From positions 1 through 12,335 of the forward strand of contig CAMDKB010000089.1 of NCBI GenBank assembly GCA_945901195.1: DNA of 12,335 nt, written 5' to 3'. The notes under the pieces were generated by a model. That model was not told the origin of the DNA, did no database searches, and was given only the letters and a program-made list of their open reading frames with translations. Shown in pieces: positions 5,856 through 12,335 of this stretch (the first letter of the stretch is position 1; each line of letters begins with the position of its first letter). The DNA is from Rhizobium sp. Q54 (GTDB lineage: Bacteria > Pseudomonadota > Alphaproteobacteria > Rhizobiales > Beijerinckiaceae). The translations under genes were made by a program, and so were the position numbers.

Positions 5856-7397
5856 TTATGCCGAAGCGATGAAATACTGGCCCAACTCGTCGCGCTTAAT
5901 ACCCTTCATGGCAAACATTTCCCGGACGATTTCGCGCCCATCCCGGCTTCCCGTGGCGGCCATCAGGTCCTCAAAACGTTTCGGCCCATCCTCCAGAGCT
6001 GCCCTTAAACTCGGGTATGTCTTGCCAGGATAGGTGGGCGGCACGGGAATTTGCAATTCCCATTTGCTGGCATGCTGCAACGGCCAGGTCAGATCAAACC
6101 CGGCTTTCGTGCCGGTATGGGCGCCATGAAGGGATGGGTCCAGCGGCGAGAGCCGCACACCGGTCGCCTGAATAAGATCCTTGTCAGCCTGGAAACGGGT
6201 ACCGAAAGCCCATTCGAACTGCTGGTCGTTGAAGATGTCGATATCCGGGTCCACAGCAAATGCGTGTTTGGCTGCTGTGCTGCCCAGTACTGTGTGCAAA
6301 GCGCTGCGCGCCTCGCCAGGATAGCGTTGACGCAGCGAGAACCGCACGCTCATGGAGCCGCCCGCTGACACTGGCGCATAAACAGCAATTGGTTCGCGAA
6401 CGACGCTCTTGAGCGATTCCCACGCATTGAGTTCCGTGCGCAGGGCTTCGAGATTGGACGTGTCGGTAAGGTCCATGCGGCTGCCTGAAATCGTGGCGGT
6501 CTGAAACAGCGCATCCTTACGGCGTGTGATCGCAGTGAGACGGAACACAGGATTCATCTTCACGCCGCCGTAATAGCCGAGGTATTCGCCGTAAGGGCCT
6601 TCCTTCTCAACATACCCTGCCGGATCAAGATAACCCTCAAGCACGATTTCTGCGTCAGCAGGCACCATGACAGGCTGCGTTACGCATTTGACAACGCCCA
6701 TGGGCGCGGCGCGCAACGAAGAGATGAGGCCCAGTTCATCGCCCGGCTGCTTCATGGTCGCGGCGACGTGATCGATGGGATGCATGCCTATGACATAAGC
6801 CACAGGCACTTTCTCACCACGCGCCTGGGCCGCCATATAGATGGCGCGCAAGTCGCTGGGTGCATTGAGATCGACACCGGTTTCCTTCGGGCCGCGCAAC
6901 ATCAGGCGGCGCAGGCCGCAATTGGAGAGGCCCGTCGCCGGATCGATACTGAAATCGACCGTGGCGGAAATATACGGCGCGCCATCAAATGCGTGCTGCA
7001 GATGGGCAGGAAGTTTCAGCGCATCGATGTCGTCGCCGGTGACTACGATCTGTTGCACAGGCGCTTCTTCACGCGTGAGTTCGACCAGAACCGGCGGCAG
7101 CGAGAGGCGGCGCAGCAATTCCTCGACGATCGCTTCCTTGGGCACACCGAGGGCGCGGGCGAGGCGTTCGCGGCCGCCGACCACGTTGCCGACAACTTCA
7201 GCGCCTTCCGGCCCGGCGTTCTTGAACCAGACTGCCTTGGGATTTCCCTGCATGATGGCGGCCATATCGGCAAGATCCACCTTGTCATTACGGACGTCGA
7301 GTTGATCTGTTCCTTCCAGACTCTCGATGAAATTGCGCAGGCGAAAGCGGTCGATGTCGATGCTGTTTTTCAGGTTTTGCGATGTCTGGTCGTCCAT
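5856..7397 (-). CDS. UbiD-family prenylated-FMN-dependent decarboxylase
   Basis: A 513-residue UbiD-family enzyme. Members use prenylated FMN (made by UbiX, not in this window) for reversible decarboxylation of aromatic or unsaturated acids. The active-site pattern is intact: the glutamate loop EGPYGE (E266 and E271, matching the E277/E282 pair of fungal Fdc1) and N159/R164 in SNCGLRR, spaced five residues apart as the metal-binding Asn and catalytic Arg are in the family. The following LGYYGG and the C-terminal PVPPTYPGKTYPSLR region also fit. The ATG at 7397 has GGGAGG 5 bases upstream; an in-frame start at 7415 is unsupported. It follows the crotonase-like gene by 32 bases. The neighbours point to an aromatic or heteroaromatic carboxylic acid as substrate rather than the ubiquinone precursor, but this is inference. 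Confidence 0.94.
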   Translation of the reverse strand: MDDQTSQNLKNSIDIDRFRLRNFIESLEGTDQLDVRNDKVDLADMAAIMQGNPKAVWFKNAGPEGAEVVGNVVGGRERLARALGVPKEAIVEELLRRLSLPPVLVELTREEAPVQQIVVTGDDIDALKLPAHLQHAFDGAPYISATVDFSIDPATGLSNCGLRRLMLRGPKETGVDLNAPSDLRAIYMAAQARGEKVPVAYVIGMHPIDHVAATMKQPGDELGLISSLRAAPMGVVKCVTQPVMVPADAEIVLEGYLDPAGYVEKEGPYGEYLGYYGGVKMNPVFRLTAITRRKDALFQTATISGSRMDLTDTSNLEALRTELNAWESLKSVVREPIAVYAPVSAGGSMSVRFSLRQRYPGEARSALHTVLGSTAAKHAFAVDPDIDIFNDQQFEWAFGTRFQADKDLIQATGVRLSPLDPSLHGAHTGTKAGFDLTWPLQHASKWELQIPVPPTYPGKTYPSLRAALEDGPKRFEDLMAATGSRDGREIVREMFAMKGIKRDELGQYFIASA

Positions 7398-7429
7398 ATG
7401 AGCCTCCCGGGGCAAAAGGGGTTATATTC

Positions 7430-8158
7430 TCAGCGGAATTTTTCGCCTGTCACGATACCATTGATCAAACCGGCGTGCACCTTGCGCGCCGAGAACGACA
7501 TTTCCAGCGCGGTATTGAGGTAGGTCTTGATGCCGCGCACGACGGGCGGCGTATTTTTTGAAAGCTGGGCGAGGATGCGATCGACTTCCGCGTCGAGCTG
7601 GGCTGCAGGCACGACGATGGCGATGATGCCGATTTCCTTGGCTTCCGCAGCATTGATCACATCCCGTGTGAGAACCATGCGCGCCAGCGTTGTGCGGTTC
7701 ACGCGTTCAGCAAGGGCCGTCATGACTAGTGTCGGCGCGATATCATGGTTCATTTCCGGCACGGAAAACTCTGCACTGTCTGCCGCTATTGCAACATCTG
7801 CGAGTGCAGCCAGTGCGCAGCCGACGCCCGCCGCCTTGCCGCGTACCTTGGCGATCACGGGAACCGGCACATTGCGCAACACTTCGTAAAAGTCGAGCAC
7901 AGGATCGGCGATCAGGGCCTTCAACTCCAACGCTGTCTTGCGGCTACCGGGCGGCGGCATGGTCGCGCGGCGACCGGCGCAAAAATCGGAGCCTTCACCG
8001 GTAAACAATACTGCGCGCGTTTCAGGATCAATATCCGCCAGCGCTTTGGTGACGTCGATAGCCATCTCCGCCGAAAGCGCATTCCCAGCAGCCGGCGCAT
8101 TCAGCGCAATTGCAAGAATGTTCCCGTCGCGCTTTGTGACCTTGATTTCCGACGCCAT
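7430..8158 (-). CDS. Crotonase-fold enoyl-CoA hydratase/isomerase family protein
   Basis: A 242-residue crotonase-superfamily protein; members act on acyl-CoA thioesters. The first oxyanion-hole segment is SDFCAGRRA (58-65), where most hydratases have an acidic residue after FCAG, and the second is KAAGVGCAL (108-116). In hydratases the glutamate of the GGGCE-type motif lies at the position that is A115 here, while the second catalytic glutamate is kept in VPEMNHD (E135). The glycine-rich loop usually found after it is replaced by IAPTLVM. Simple hydration of an enoyl-CoA is therefore doubtful; isomerase, hydrolase or decarboxylase activity is possible. The ATG at 8158 has GGAGG 4 bases upstream. 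It lies between the Mo-hydroxylase (78 bases upstream) and the UbiD gene (32 bases downstream), so it is probably in one operon with both. Confidence 0.9.
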   Translation of the reverse strand: MASEIKVTKRDGNILAIALNAPAAGNALSAEMAIDVTKALADIDPETRAVLFTGEGSDFCAGRRATMPPPGSRKTALELKALIADPVLDFYEVLRNVPVPVIAKVRGKAAGVGCALAALADVAIAADSAEFSVPEMNHDIAPTLVMTALAERVNRTTLARMVLTRDVINAAEAKEIGIIAIVVPAAQLDAEVDRILAQLSKNTPPVVRGIKTYLNTALEMSFSARKVHAGLINGIVTGEKFR

Positions 8159-8236
8159 GTTTCCTCCAGAATATTATCTACTGCTTGAAATGAGCTTTGC
8201 GGCCCATCCTGATAAAGTCAATGCAGTCCAGGTTTG

Positions 8237-10591
8237 TCATTTCTTCTGCATCGCGGCCCATATCTTCTGCGACGTGACGGGCATATCGATGTGGCGAACA
8301 CCATAATCCTGCAAGGCGTCGCAGATGGCGTTCACCATGCATCCCAACGCGGGCGTCGTGCCACCTTCGCCGCCGGGGCGGAAGCCGAGGGGGTGATTGA
8401 CGGAGGGAACTTCACTTAACTCAGTCGTGAACATCGGGAAATTGTCGGCGCGCGGCATGGCGTAGTCCATGAACGAAGCCGTTATCATCTGCCCGTCCTT
8501 GGGGTCGTAATAACATTGTTCCATGAGCGCCTGTCCCAGGCCGGTGACGATGCCGCCCTGCGTCTGCCCATGCAGAATCATGGGATTGACGGCGCGGCCT
8601 ACATCATCGACCGCAACATATTTGATGATTTCCAGCACACCCGTATCGGGATCGATCTCGACTTCACACGTGTGTGAGCCATAGGGATAGGCAAGTCCGA
8701 TGGTCGTCTTGTCACAGAAGGCGCCGAGCGGGCCGCGCACTTCCTTCGGCGCTTTGCTTGTCTGCGCGGCGGCTGCCACATCAAACAGCCCGAGCGAACG
8801 GTCCGTACCCTTGATCGAAAAGCGTCCCGCCTTGAATTCGATGTCGCCAGCATCCGCCTCCAGCATCGCGCCGGCAATCTTCTTGCCTTTCTCGATTATC
8901 TCGAGGGCGGATTCATATATCACCACGCTGCCAAAGCGCATGGACCGGCCAGAATGGGAACCGCCACCAGCCTTCACAAAGGCCGTGTCGCCATAGCGAA
9001 TCTGCACCTGCTCGAATGGCACGCCGAGGAATTCGCAGATCAATTGCGAGAAGCTGGTCTGGTGTCCCTGTCCGGTCGCCTGCGTGCCGATGACGACATC
9101 GACCTTGCCATCGGGCAGCACAGTCACATCCGCGCGCTCACGCGGAAAACCGCTTGTAGTCTCGACATAATTGGCGACAGCGATGCCGCGCAACTTGCCG
9201 CGCTTTTTCGCCTCGCGCTTGCGGGCGGCAAAGCCTTTCCAGTCGCCCAGGCCCAACGCTGTATCCATCGTCGCGCTATAGTCGCCATTGTCATACTTGA
9301 TGCCGATGGGGTTGGTATAGGGCTGCTGTCTTGGCTTAATCAGATTCTTGCGCCGCAATGCGACGCGATCAAAGCCGCATTCGCGCGCCGCAATATCGAT
9401 CATGCGTTCGATGACATAGATGACCTCCGGACGGCCAGCGCTTCGATATGGTATTGTCGAAGGCGTATTGCTGAGTACAGCCTTGCCGCGCACAAATGCG
9501 CAAGGCACGTCATAGACGCTGCTCATCAATTGCACGCCTTTGTTCAGGGCGACGAAAGACGTCGTATGTGCGCCGATGTTGGACAGATTGGTGCTGCGGA
9601 TCGCGAGAAATTTTCCATTCTCGTCCAGCGCCAGATCGGTTTCCACGTAAAGGTCGCGGCCCTGATAATCTGTAAGGAAGGCTTCGGTACGCTCGCACAC
9701 GTGCTTCACCGGACGGCCCAGTTTCCTTGCGGCCCAGCAAATGATGACATATTCGGGATTGGTGGCATTGCGGGTCCCAAAATTGCCGCCCACGTCCAGC
9801 GGCGCTGCGACTCGAACCTTGTCGAGCTCCATGCCCATCGCACCTGCAATTTCCTGACGGAAAATGATGACGCCCATACCGAGTGAGGCGTGCAGCGTGA
9901 GGGAGCTGTTTTTCGCATCGTATTCGGCGAGTGCTGCACGCGGCTCCATGTGGACGCCGGTAACGCGATTGATCCAGGTGGAAAAGCTGACCACATGCCT
10001 GGCTTTGGCGAACGCGGCCTCCGTCGCCGCCTTGTCGCCAACTTCTGAATCAAGCGAGACGTTGCCGGGGATAGCCTCCCACAATTGTGGGGCGCCTGGT
10101 TTCACGGCATCGAATGAGCGCGTCACTACGGGCAGGGGCTCCCACTCGATGATCACCCTTTCAGCCGCATCGCGCGCCGCATAAATAGTCTCGCCAAGCG
10201 CCACAGCGACAACTTCACCAGTTGTGCGCACAATGTCGGTCACGAAAGCGGGATGGGGAACGACGAGCCGCTCGGAGCCATCGATGTTTTTCAATGGCAC
10301 GTCCGTCCCGGTAAACGAATTGCCGGTGGAATGGGGCACAGCCTTCAGGCCATCAGCCAACGCATCGGCCCCCGTCAAAACGGCGACAACGCCGGGAACA
10401 GCCCGCGCCGCCATCACATCAATGTTCTTGATGCGCGCATGGGCATGGGTGGCGTGGACAAAGACCGCATGCAAGGGGGATTTGGCCGGGATATCGTCCG
10501 CATAAATGCCATTTCCGGTGATCAGGCGCAGATCTTCCTTGCGCCGGACTGGTTCGCCGATGCCGGTGTGAGCTGGCTTGTGATCGTCCAT
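8237..10591 (-). CDS. Xanthine dehydrogenase family molybdopterin-binding (large) subunit
   Basis: A 784-residue molybdenum-hydroxylase large subunit (CoxL/XDH-B type), the usual length. It opens with the typical GEPVRRKEDLRLITGNGIYAD (12-32). Cofactor-contact motifs follow: GGNFGTRN (268-275), the active-site loop PYRSAGRPE (381-389), GQGHQTSF (507-514) and the C-terminal catalytic glutamate E742 in GGEGGTTPA. The loop lacks the cysteine of the AYRCSFR signature of true aerobic CO dehydrogenase, so it should hydroxylate an aromatic, N-heterocyclic or aldehyde substrate. The ATG at 10591 has AGGGG 7 bases upstream. An 83-residue upstream extension, reading into the divergent region, is unlike any family N-terminus. 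The 2Fe-2S and FAD subunits normally encoded next door are absent from this window. Confidence 0.95.
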   Translation of the reverse strand: MDDHKPAHTGIGEPVRRKEDLRLITGNGIYADDIPAKSPLHAVFVHATHAHARIKNIDVMAARAVPGVVAVLTGADALADGLKAVPHSTGNSFTGTDVPLKNIDGSERLVVPHPAFVTDIVRTTGEVVAVALGETIYAARDAAERVIIEWEPLPVVTRSFDAVKPGAPQLWEAIPGNVSLDSEVGDKAATEAAFAKARHVVSFSTWINRVTGVHMEPRAALAEYDAKNSSLTLHASLGMGVIIFRQEIAGAMGMELDKVRVAAPLDVGGNFGTRNATNPEYVIICWAARKLGRPVKHVCERTEAFLTDYQGRDLYVETDLALDENGKFLAIRSTNLSNIGAHTTSFVALNKGVQLMSSVYDVPCAFVRGKAVLSNTPSTIPYRSAGRPEVIYVIERMIDIAARECGFDRVALRRKNLIKPRQQPYTNPIGIKYDNGDYSATMDTALGLGDWKGFAARKREAKKRGKLRGIAVANYVETTSGFPRERADVTVLPDGKVDVVIGTQATGQGHQTSFSQLICEFLGVPFEQVQIRYGDTAFVKAGGGSHSGRSMRFGSVVIYESALEIIEKGKKIAGAMLEADAGDIEFKAGRFSIKGTDRSLGLFDVAAAAQTSKAPKEVRGPLGAFCDKTTIGLAYPYGSHTCEVEIDPDTGVLEIIKYVAVDDVGRAVNPMILHGQTQGGIVTGLGQALMEQCYYDPKDGQMITASFMDYAMPRADNFPMFTTELSEVPSVNHPLGFRPGGEGGTTPALGCMVNAICDALQDYGVRHIDMPVTSQKIWAAMQKK

Positions 10592-10598
10592 GAGGTTT

Positions 10599-10603
10599 CC
10601 CCT
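10599..10603 (-). promoter_or_regulatory. Ribosome-binding site deciding the Mo-hydroxylase start
   Basis: AGGGG on the minus strand, 7 bases before the ATG at 10591. Together with the family-typical N-terminus it rules against the open frame that continues up to 10840. Confidence 0.6.
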
Positions 10604-10725
10604 GAAATTGTTGGCGGTGACATAACACAGGGTGTGAGCCCCGCAAACAGACTCGCGGATTGCCAAAGACGGACGTTGACAGCCGGGCCATTGGTAATAG
10701 GGTTGCCCATCGAAGATGAGGCAAT

Positions 10726-10730
10726 GGAGG
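10726..10730 (+). promoter_or_regulatory. Ribosome-binding site deciding the ABC binding-protein start
   Basis: GGAGG 6 bases before the ATG at 10737. An earlier in-frame ATG at 10716 would place this site inside the gene and has no good site of its own. Confidence 0.7.
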
Positions 10731-10736
10731 CATTCG

Positions 10737-12293
10737 ATGGCAAGCATAATGTTCCGGCCCTGGCGGATGGCTGTGTGCGCGCTGGCTTCAGGCGCGGTGA
10801 TTGCCTGCGTTCCCGCCCTTGCCCAGAAATCGCGTGACACGCTGCGCGTCGCGCTCGTCGATCCGGTTTTTACGGCGGTGCTTTACGATGATCCAAAGCC
10901 CGAGACGGGGCTGTTGTCTTCGGCGGTCTTCGATTCGCTGCTGTGCTTTGACGAGAGCAACGGTCAGATCAAGCCGCAGCTCGCGACCAGTTGGAAAATG
11001 ATTGACGAAAAAACGCTGGAACTGACACTGCGGACAGGCGTCAAATTCCATGACGGCAGCGATTTGACAGCAGATGACGCTGTTTACACACTCAACTGGC
11101 TGGTTGACCCCAAAAGCAAATACCGTTTCGCCGCAAATTTTGCATGGATGGACCGCGCGGAGAAAATCGATACGCACCGGCTGCGCGTCATTGCGAAATA
11201 TTTAACGCCCATGCTGCCGCTTCGGCTGGCCTTTGGCGGGCACGTATTGCCGCACAAATTACATGCTTCCTATGCCGATCCCGGGGATTTCGGTCGCAAA
11301 ACTCCCGTTGGCACAGGGCCGTACAAAGTAATCTCCCTGGATTCCACGCGCGGCGCGGTGCTGGAGCGCAACGCCAATTATCAGCACGCGACCGACTGCA
11401 AACCAGCGGGCGTCATCGGGCGTGTGGAAGCCATGCCTATCCCGGACATGCAGACGCAGATTGCCCAATTGCTGACAAATGGCGTCGATCTTCTGCACGT
11501 CGCAGAGCGCGATCAGGTCGAGTTGCTGCAACGCAATCCGGCTTTCGCGGTGACGGCGACACAGGCCATCACCTTCCATTACATGACCATGGATGCTGTG
11601 GGCCGCTCGGGAAACAAGGCGCTGACCGACCCTCGGGTCCGGCAGGCGCTCGTGCAGTCCCTGGACCGGGAGCTTATTGCGAAAAATGTGGTTCCCGGTG
11701 GCGCTGAAGCGAAAGTCTGGGACATGTTTTGCTTTCCCATCCAGCGGGGATGCGCTGGCAGCGTAAGGCCATACCCCTATGATCCCGCGGCAGCGCACAA
11801 GCTGTTGACCGAAGCGGGGTATCCCAAGGGATTTTCTGTGGAGATATCAGCAACCCCCGGCTCTCACGATTTAGCCATCGCCATTGCCGGAGCATTGCGC
11901 ATGGCAGGCATACGCGCCAGCGTGCAGCAGCTGACATTTGGAGCCTACCGGACCAACCAGATTGCCGGAAAGCTGCAAATCCTCGTGGGCCAGTGGACGT
12001 CTGGCGGTCTCCCTGATGCATCTGCTACAGCGGACTTTTACTTTAACGGCGGTTCGCGCGATTACTGGCGCGATGCAGAGATCATCGAACTGGAGAAACA
12101 GGGGGTGGAGACGGTCGACGAAAACAAGCGCAAGGAGATTTACGGCCGGCTGTTCGACAAGGCCAACCGCCTCGCCTATGTGCTGCCATTCTCAACCAAA
12201 CCCGATGTGTTCGTGCATACGAAGGATCTTGAGGTGGACAAGGGTTCCCTCAACACCTACGGGGCTGATCTATACCGCATGCGCTGGAAATAG
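10737..12293 (+). CDS. ABC transporter substrate-binding protein, family 5 (SBP_bac_5, DppA/OppA-like)
   Basis: A 518-residue extracytoplasmic binding protein of the peptide/nickel/opine family, of normal length. The leader MASIMFRPWRMAVCALASGA ends in PALAQ, with signal peptidase I cleavage likely after A29. VIAC at 21-24 also fits a loose lipobox, so lipid anchoring at C24 is possible. Family landmarks are VFDSLLCFDE, PQLATSWKMIDEKTLELTLR, GVKFHDGSDLTADDAVYTLN (101-120), PVGTGPYKVI, and DPRVRQALVQSLDRELIAKN in the second half. The chosen ATG has GGAGG 6 bases upstream. It is divergent from the catabolic genes; the permease and ATPase genes, if linked, must lie beyond the right edge. The ligand is not predictable: members bind peptides, opines, sugars and other small solutes. 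Nothing recognisable follows in the last 42 bases. Confidence 0.94.
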   Translation: MASIMFRPWRMAVCALASGAVIACVPALAQKSRDTLRVALVDPVFTAVLYDDPKPETGLLSSAVFDSLLCFDESNGQIKPQLATSWKMIDEKTLELTLRTGVKFHDGSDLTADDAVYTLNWLVDPKSKYRFAANFAWMDRAEKIDTHRLRVIAKYLTPMLPLRLAFGGHVLPHKLHASYADPGDFGRKTPVGTGPYKVISLDSTRGAVLERNANYQHATDCKPAGVIGRVEAMPIPDMQTQIAQLLTNGVDLLHVAERDQVELLQRNPAFAVTATQAITFHYMTMDAVGRSGNKALTDPRVRQALVQSLDRELIAKNVVPGGAEAKVWDMFCFPIQRGCAGSVRPYPYDPAAAHKLLTEAGYPKGFSVEISATPGSHDLAIAIAGALRMAGIRASVQQLTFGAYRTNQIAGKLQILVGQWTSGGLPDASATADFYFNGGSRDYWRDAEIIELEKQGVETVDENKRKEIYGRLFDKANRLAYVLPFSTKPDVFVHTKDLEVDKGSLNTYGADLYRMRWK

Positions 12294-12335
12294 GATTTAT
12301 CCCACGATAGCTGCCCAATCTTGCGTAGAGAAAAT

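Larger units (their letters stand above)
10592..10736. promoter_or_regulatory. Divergent intergenic region between the Mo-hydroxylase and the ABC binding protein
   Basis: This 145-base stretch must hold the 5' ends of both divergent units, and any shared operator would be here. I see no convincing promoter pair: a perfect TTGACA on the plus strand (10676..10681) has TAATAG only 13 bases later, which is too close. No clear palindrome stands out. Apart from the two ribosome-binding sites, nothing can be assigned. Confidence 0.4.

Noticed and set aside
5856..7397. Housekeeping ubiD of ubiquinone synthesis
   Set aside because: The family fit is good, but the setting beside a transporter, a Mo-hydroxylase and a crotonase indicates catabolism, so I give no gene symbol.
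6768..7523. Plus-strand open frame of 251 codons opposite the UbiD gene
   Set aside because: Antisense to a gene with an intact UbiD active site; no domain, no ribosome-binding site.
8954..9886. Plus-strand open frame of 310 codons opposite the Mo-hydroxylase
   Set aside because: Long, but entirely antisense to a well-conserved family member with cofactor motifs on both sides of it; similar shadow frames occur throughout the window.
8237..10591. Aerobic carbon monoxide dehydrogenase large subunit (coxL)
   Set aside because: The active-site loop is PYRSAGRPE, without the cysteine that binds copper in true CO dehydrogenase, and coxM and coxS are not adjacent.
10676..10700. TTGACA with TAATAG as a plus-strand promoter
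   Set aside because: The spacing is 13 bases, too short for a sigma-70 promoter.
10592..10840. 83-codon N-terminal extension of the Mo-hydroxylase
   Set aside because: It overlaps the divergent binding-protein gene, does not look like any family N-terminus, and a ribosome-binding site plus a family-typical start are present at 10591.

Overview
The window reads as one catabolic and uptake locus from a Gram-negative, moderately GC-rich proteobacterium. The evidence is a tripartite tricarboxylate transporter (TTT) with several Bug/TctC-type periplasmic binding proteins, several with Tat-like leaders, plus a molybdenum hydroxylase and a UbiD-family decarboxylase. I cannot tell Alpha- from Betaproteobacteria by eye. 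Nine of the ten genes lie on the minus strand and one divergent gene lies on the plus strand. There are no RNA genes, insertion sequences, CRISPR arrays or gene-free stretches over about 180 bases.

Layout, right to left (the direction of transcription of the minus strand). At the right edge, a plus-strand gene (10737..12293) encodes an SBP_bac_5 (DppA-like) extracytoplasmic binding protein. Across a 145-base intergenic region, the minus-strand series begins with a xanthine-dehydrogenase-family molybdopterin-binding large subunit (8237..10591). It is followed by a crotonase-fold protein (7430..8158) and a UbiD-family (prenyl-FMN) decarboxylase (5856..7397). A 180-base gap with a stem-loop and a plausible sigma-70 promoter leads to the TTT membrane pair tctB (5169..5675) and tctA (3656..5167), which are separated by 1 base. 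A strong intrinsic terminator follows at 3600..3637.

Downstream of the terminator are four tandem paralogous Bug-family binding proteins (2498..3496, 1473..2462, 407..1393, and a fourth cut by the left edge at 1..229). They share an unusual subfamily signature (FPAGSGAD near the N-terminus, a YKTG and HDPV core, and an IEPQG C-terminus in the three complete copies). They differ in the ligand-facing NNPT/TAPT loop and in the signal peptide.

How it may work together (inference): TctAB plus interchangeable Bug proteins would import one or more carboxylated, probably aromatic or heteroaromatic, compounds. The Mo-hydroxylase large subunit (needing FeS and FAD subunits not present here), the UbiD decarboxylase and the crotonase-like enzyme would process them. 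The most interesting points are the tandem Bug array served by a single tctBA, the intergenic RNA structures (one occludes the Shine-Dalgarno of a TTG-started Bug gene), the orphan Mo-hydroxylase large subunit, and a crotonase lacking one catalytic glutamate. None of these is shown to be a new system by sequence reading alone.
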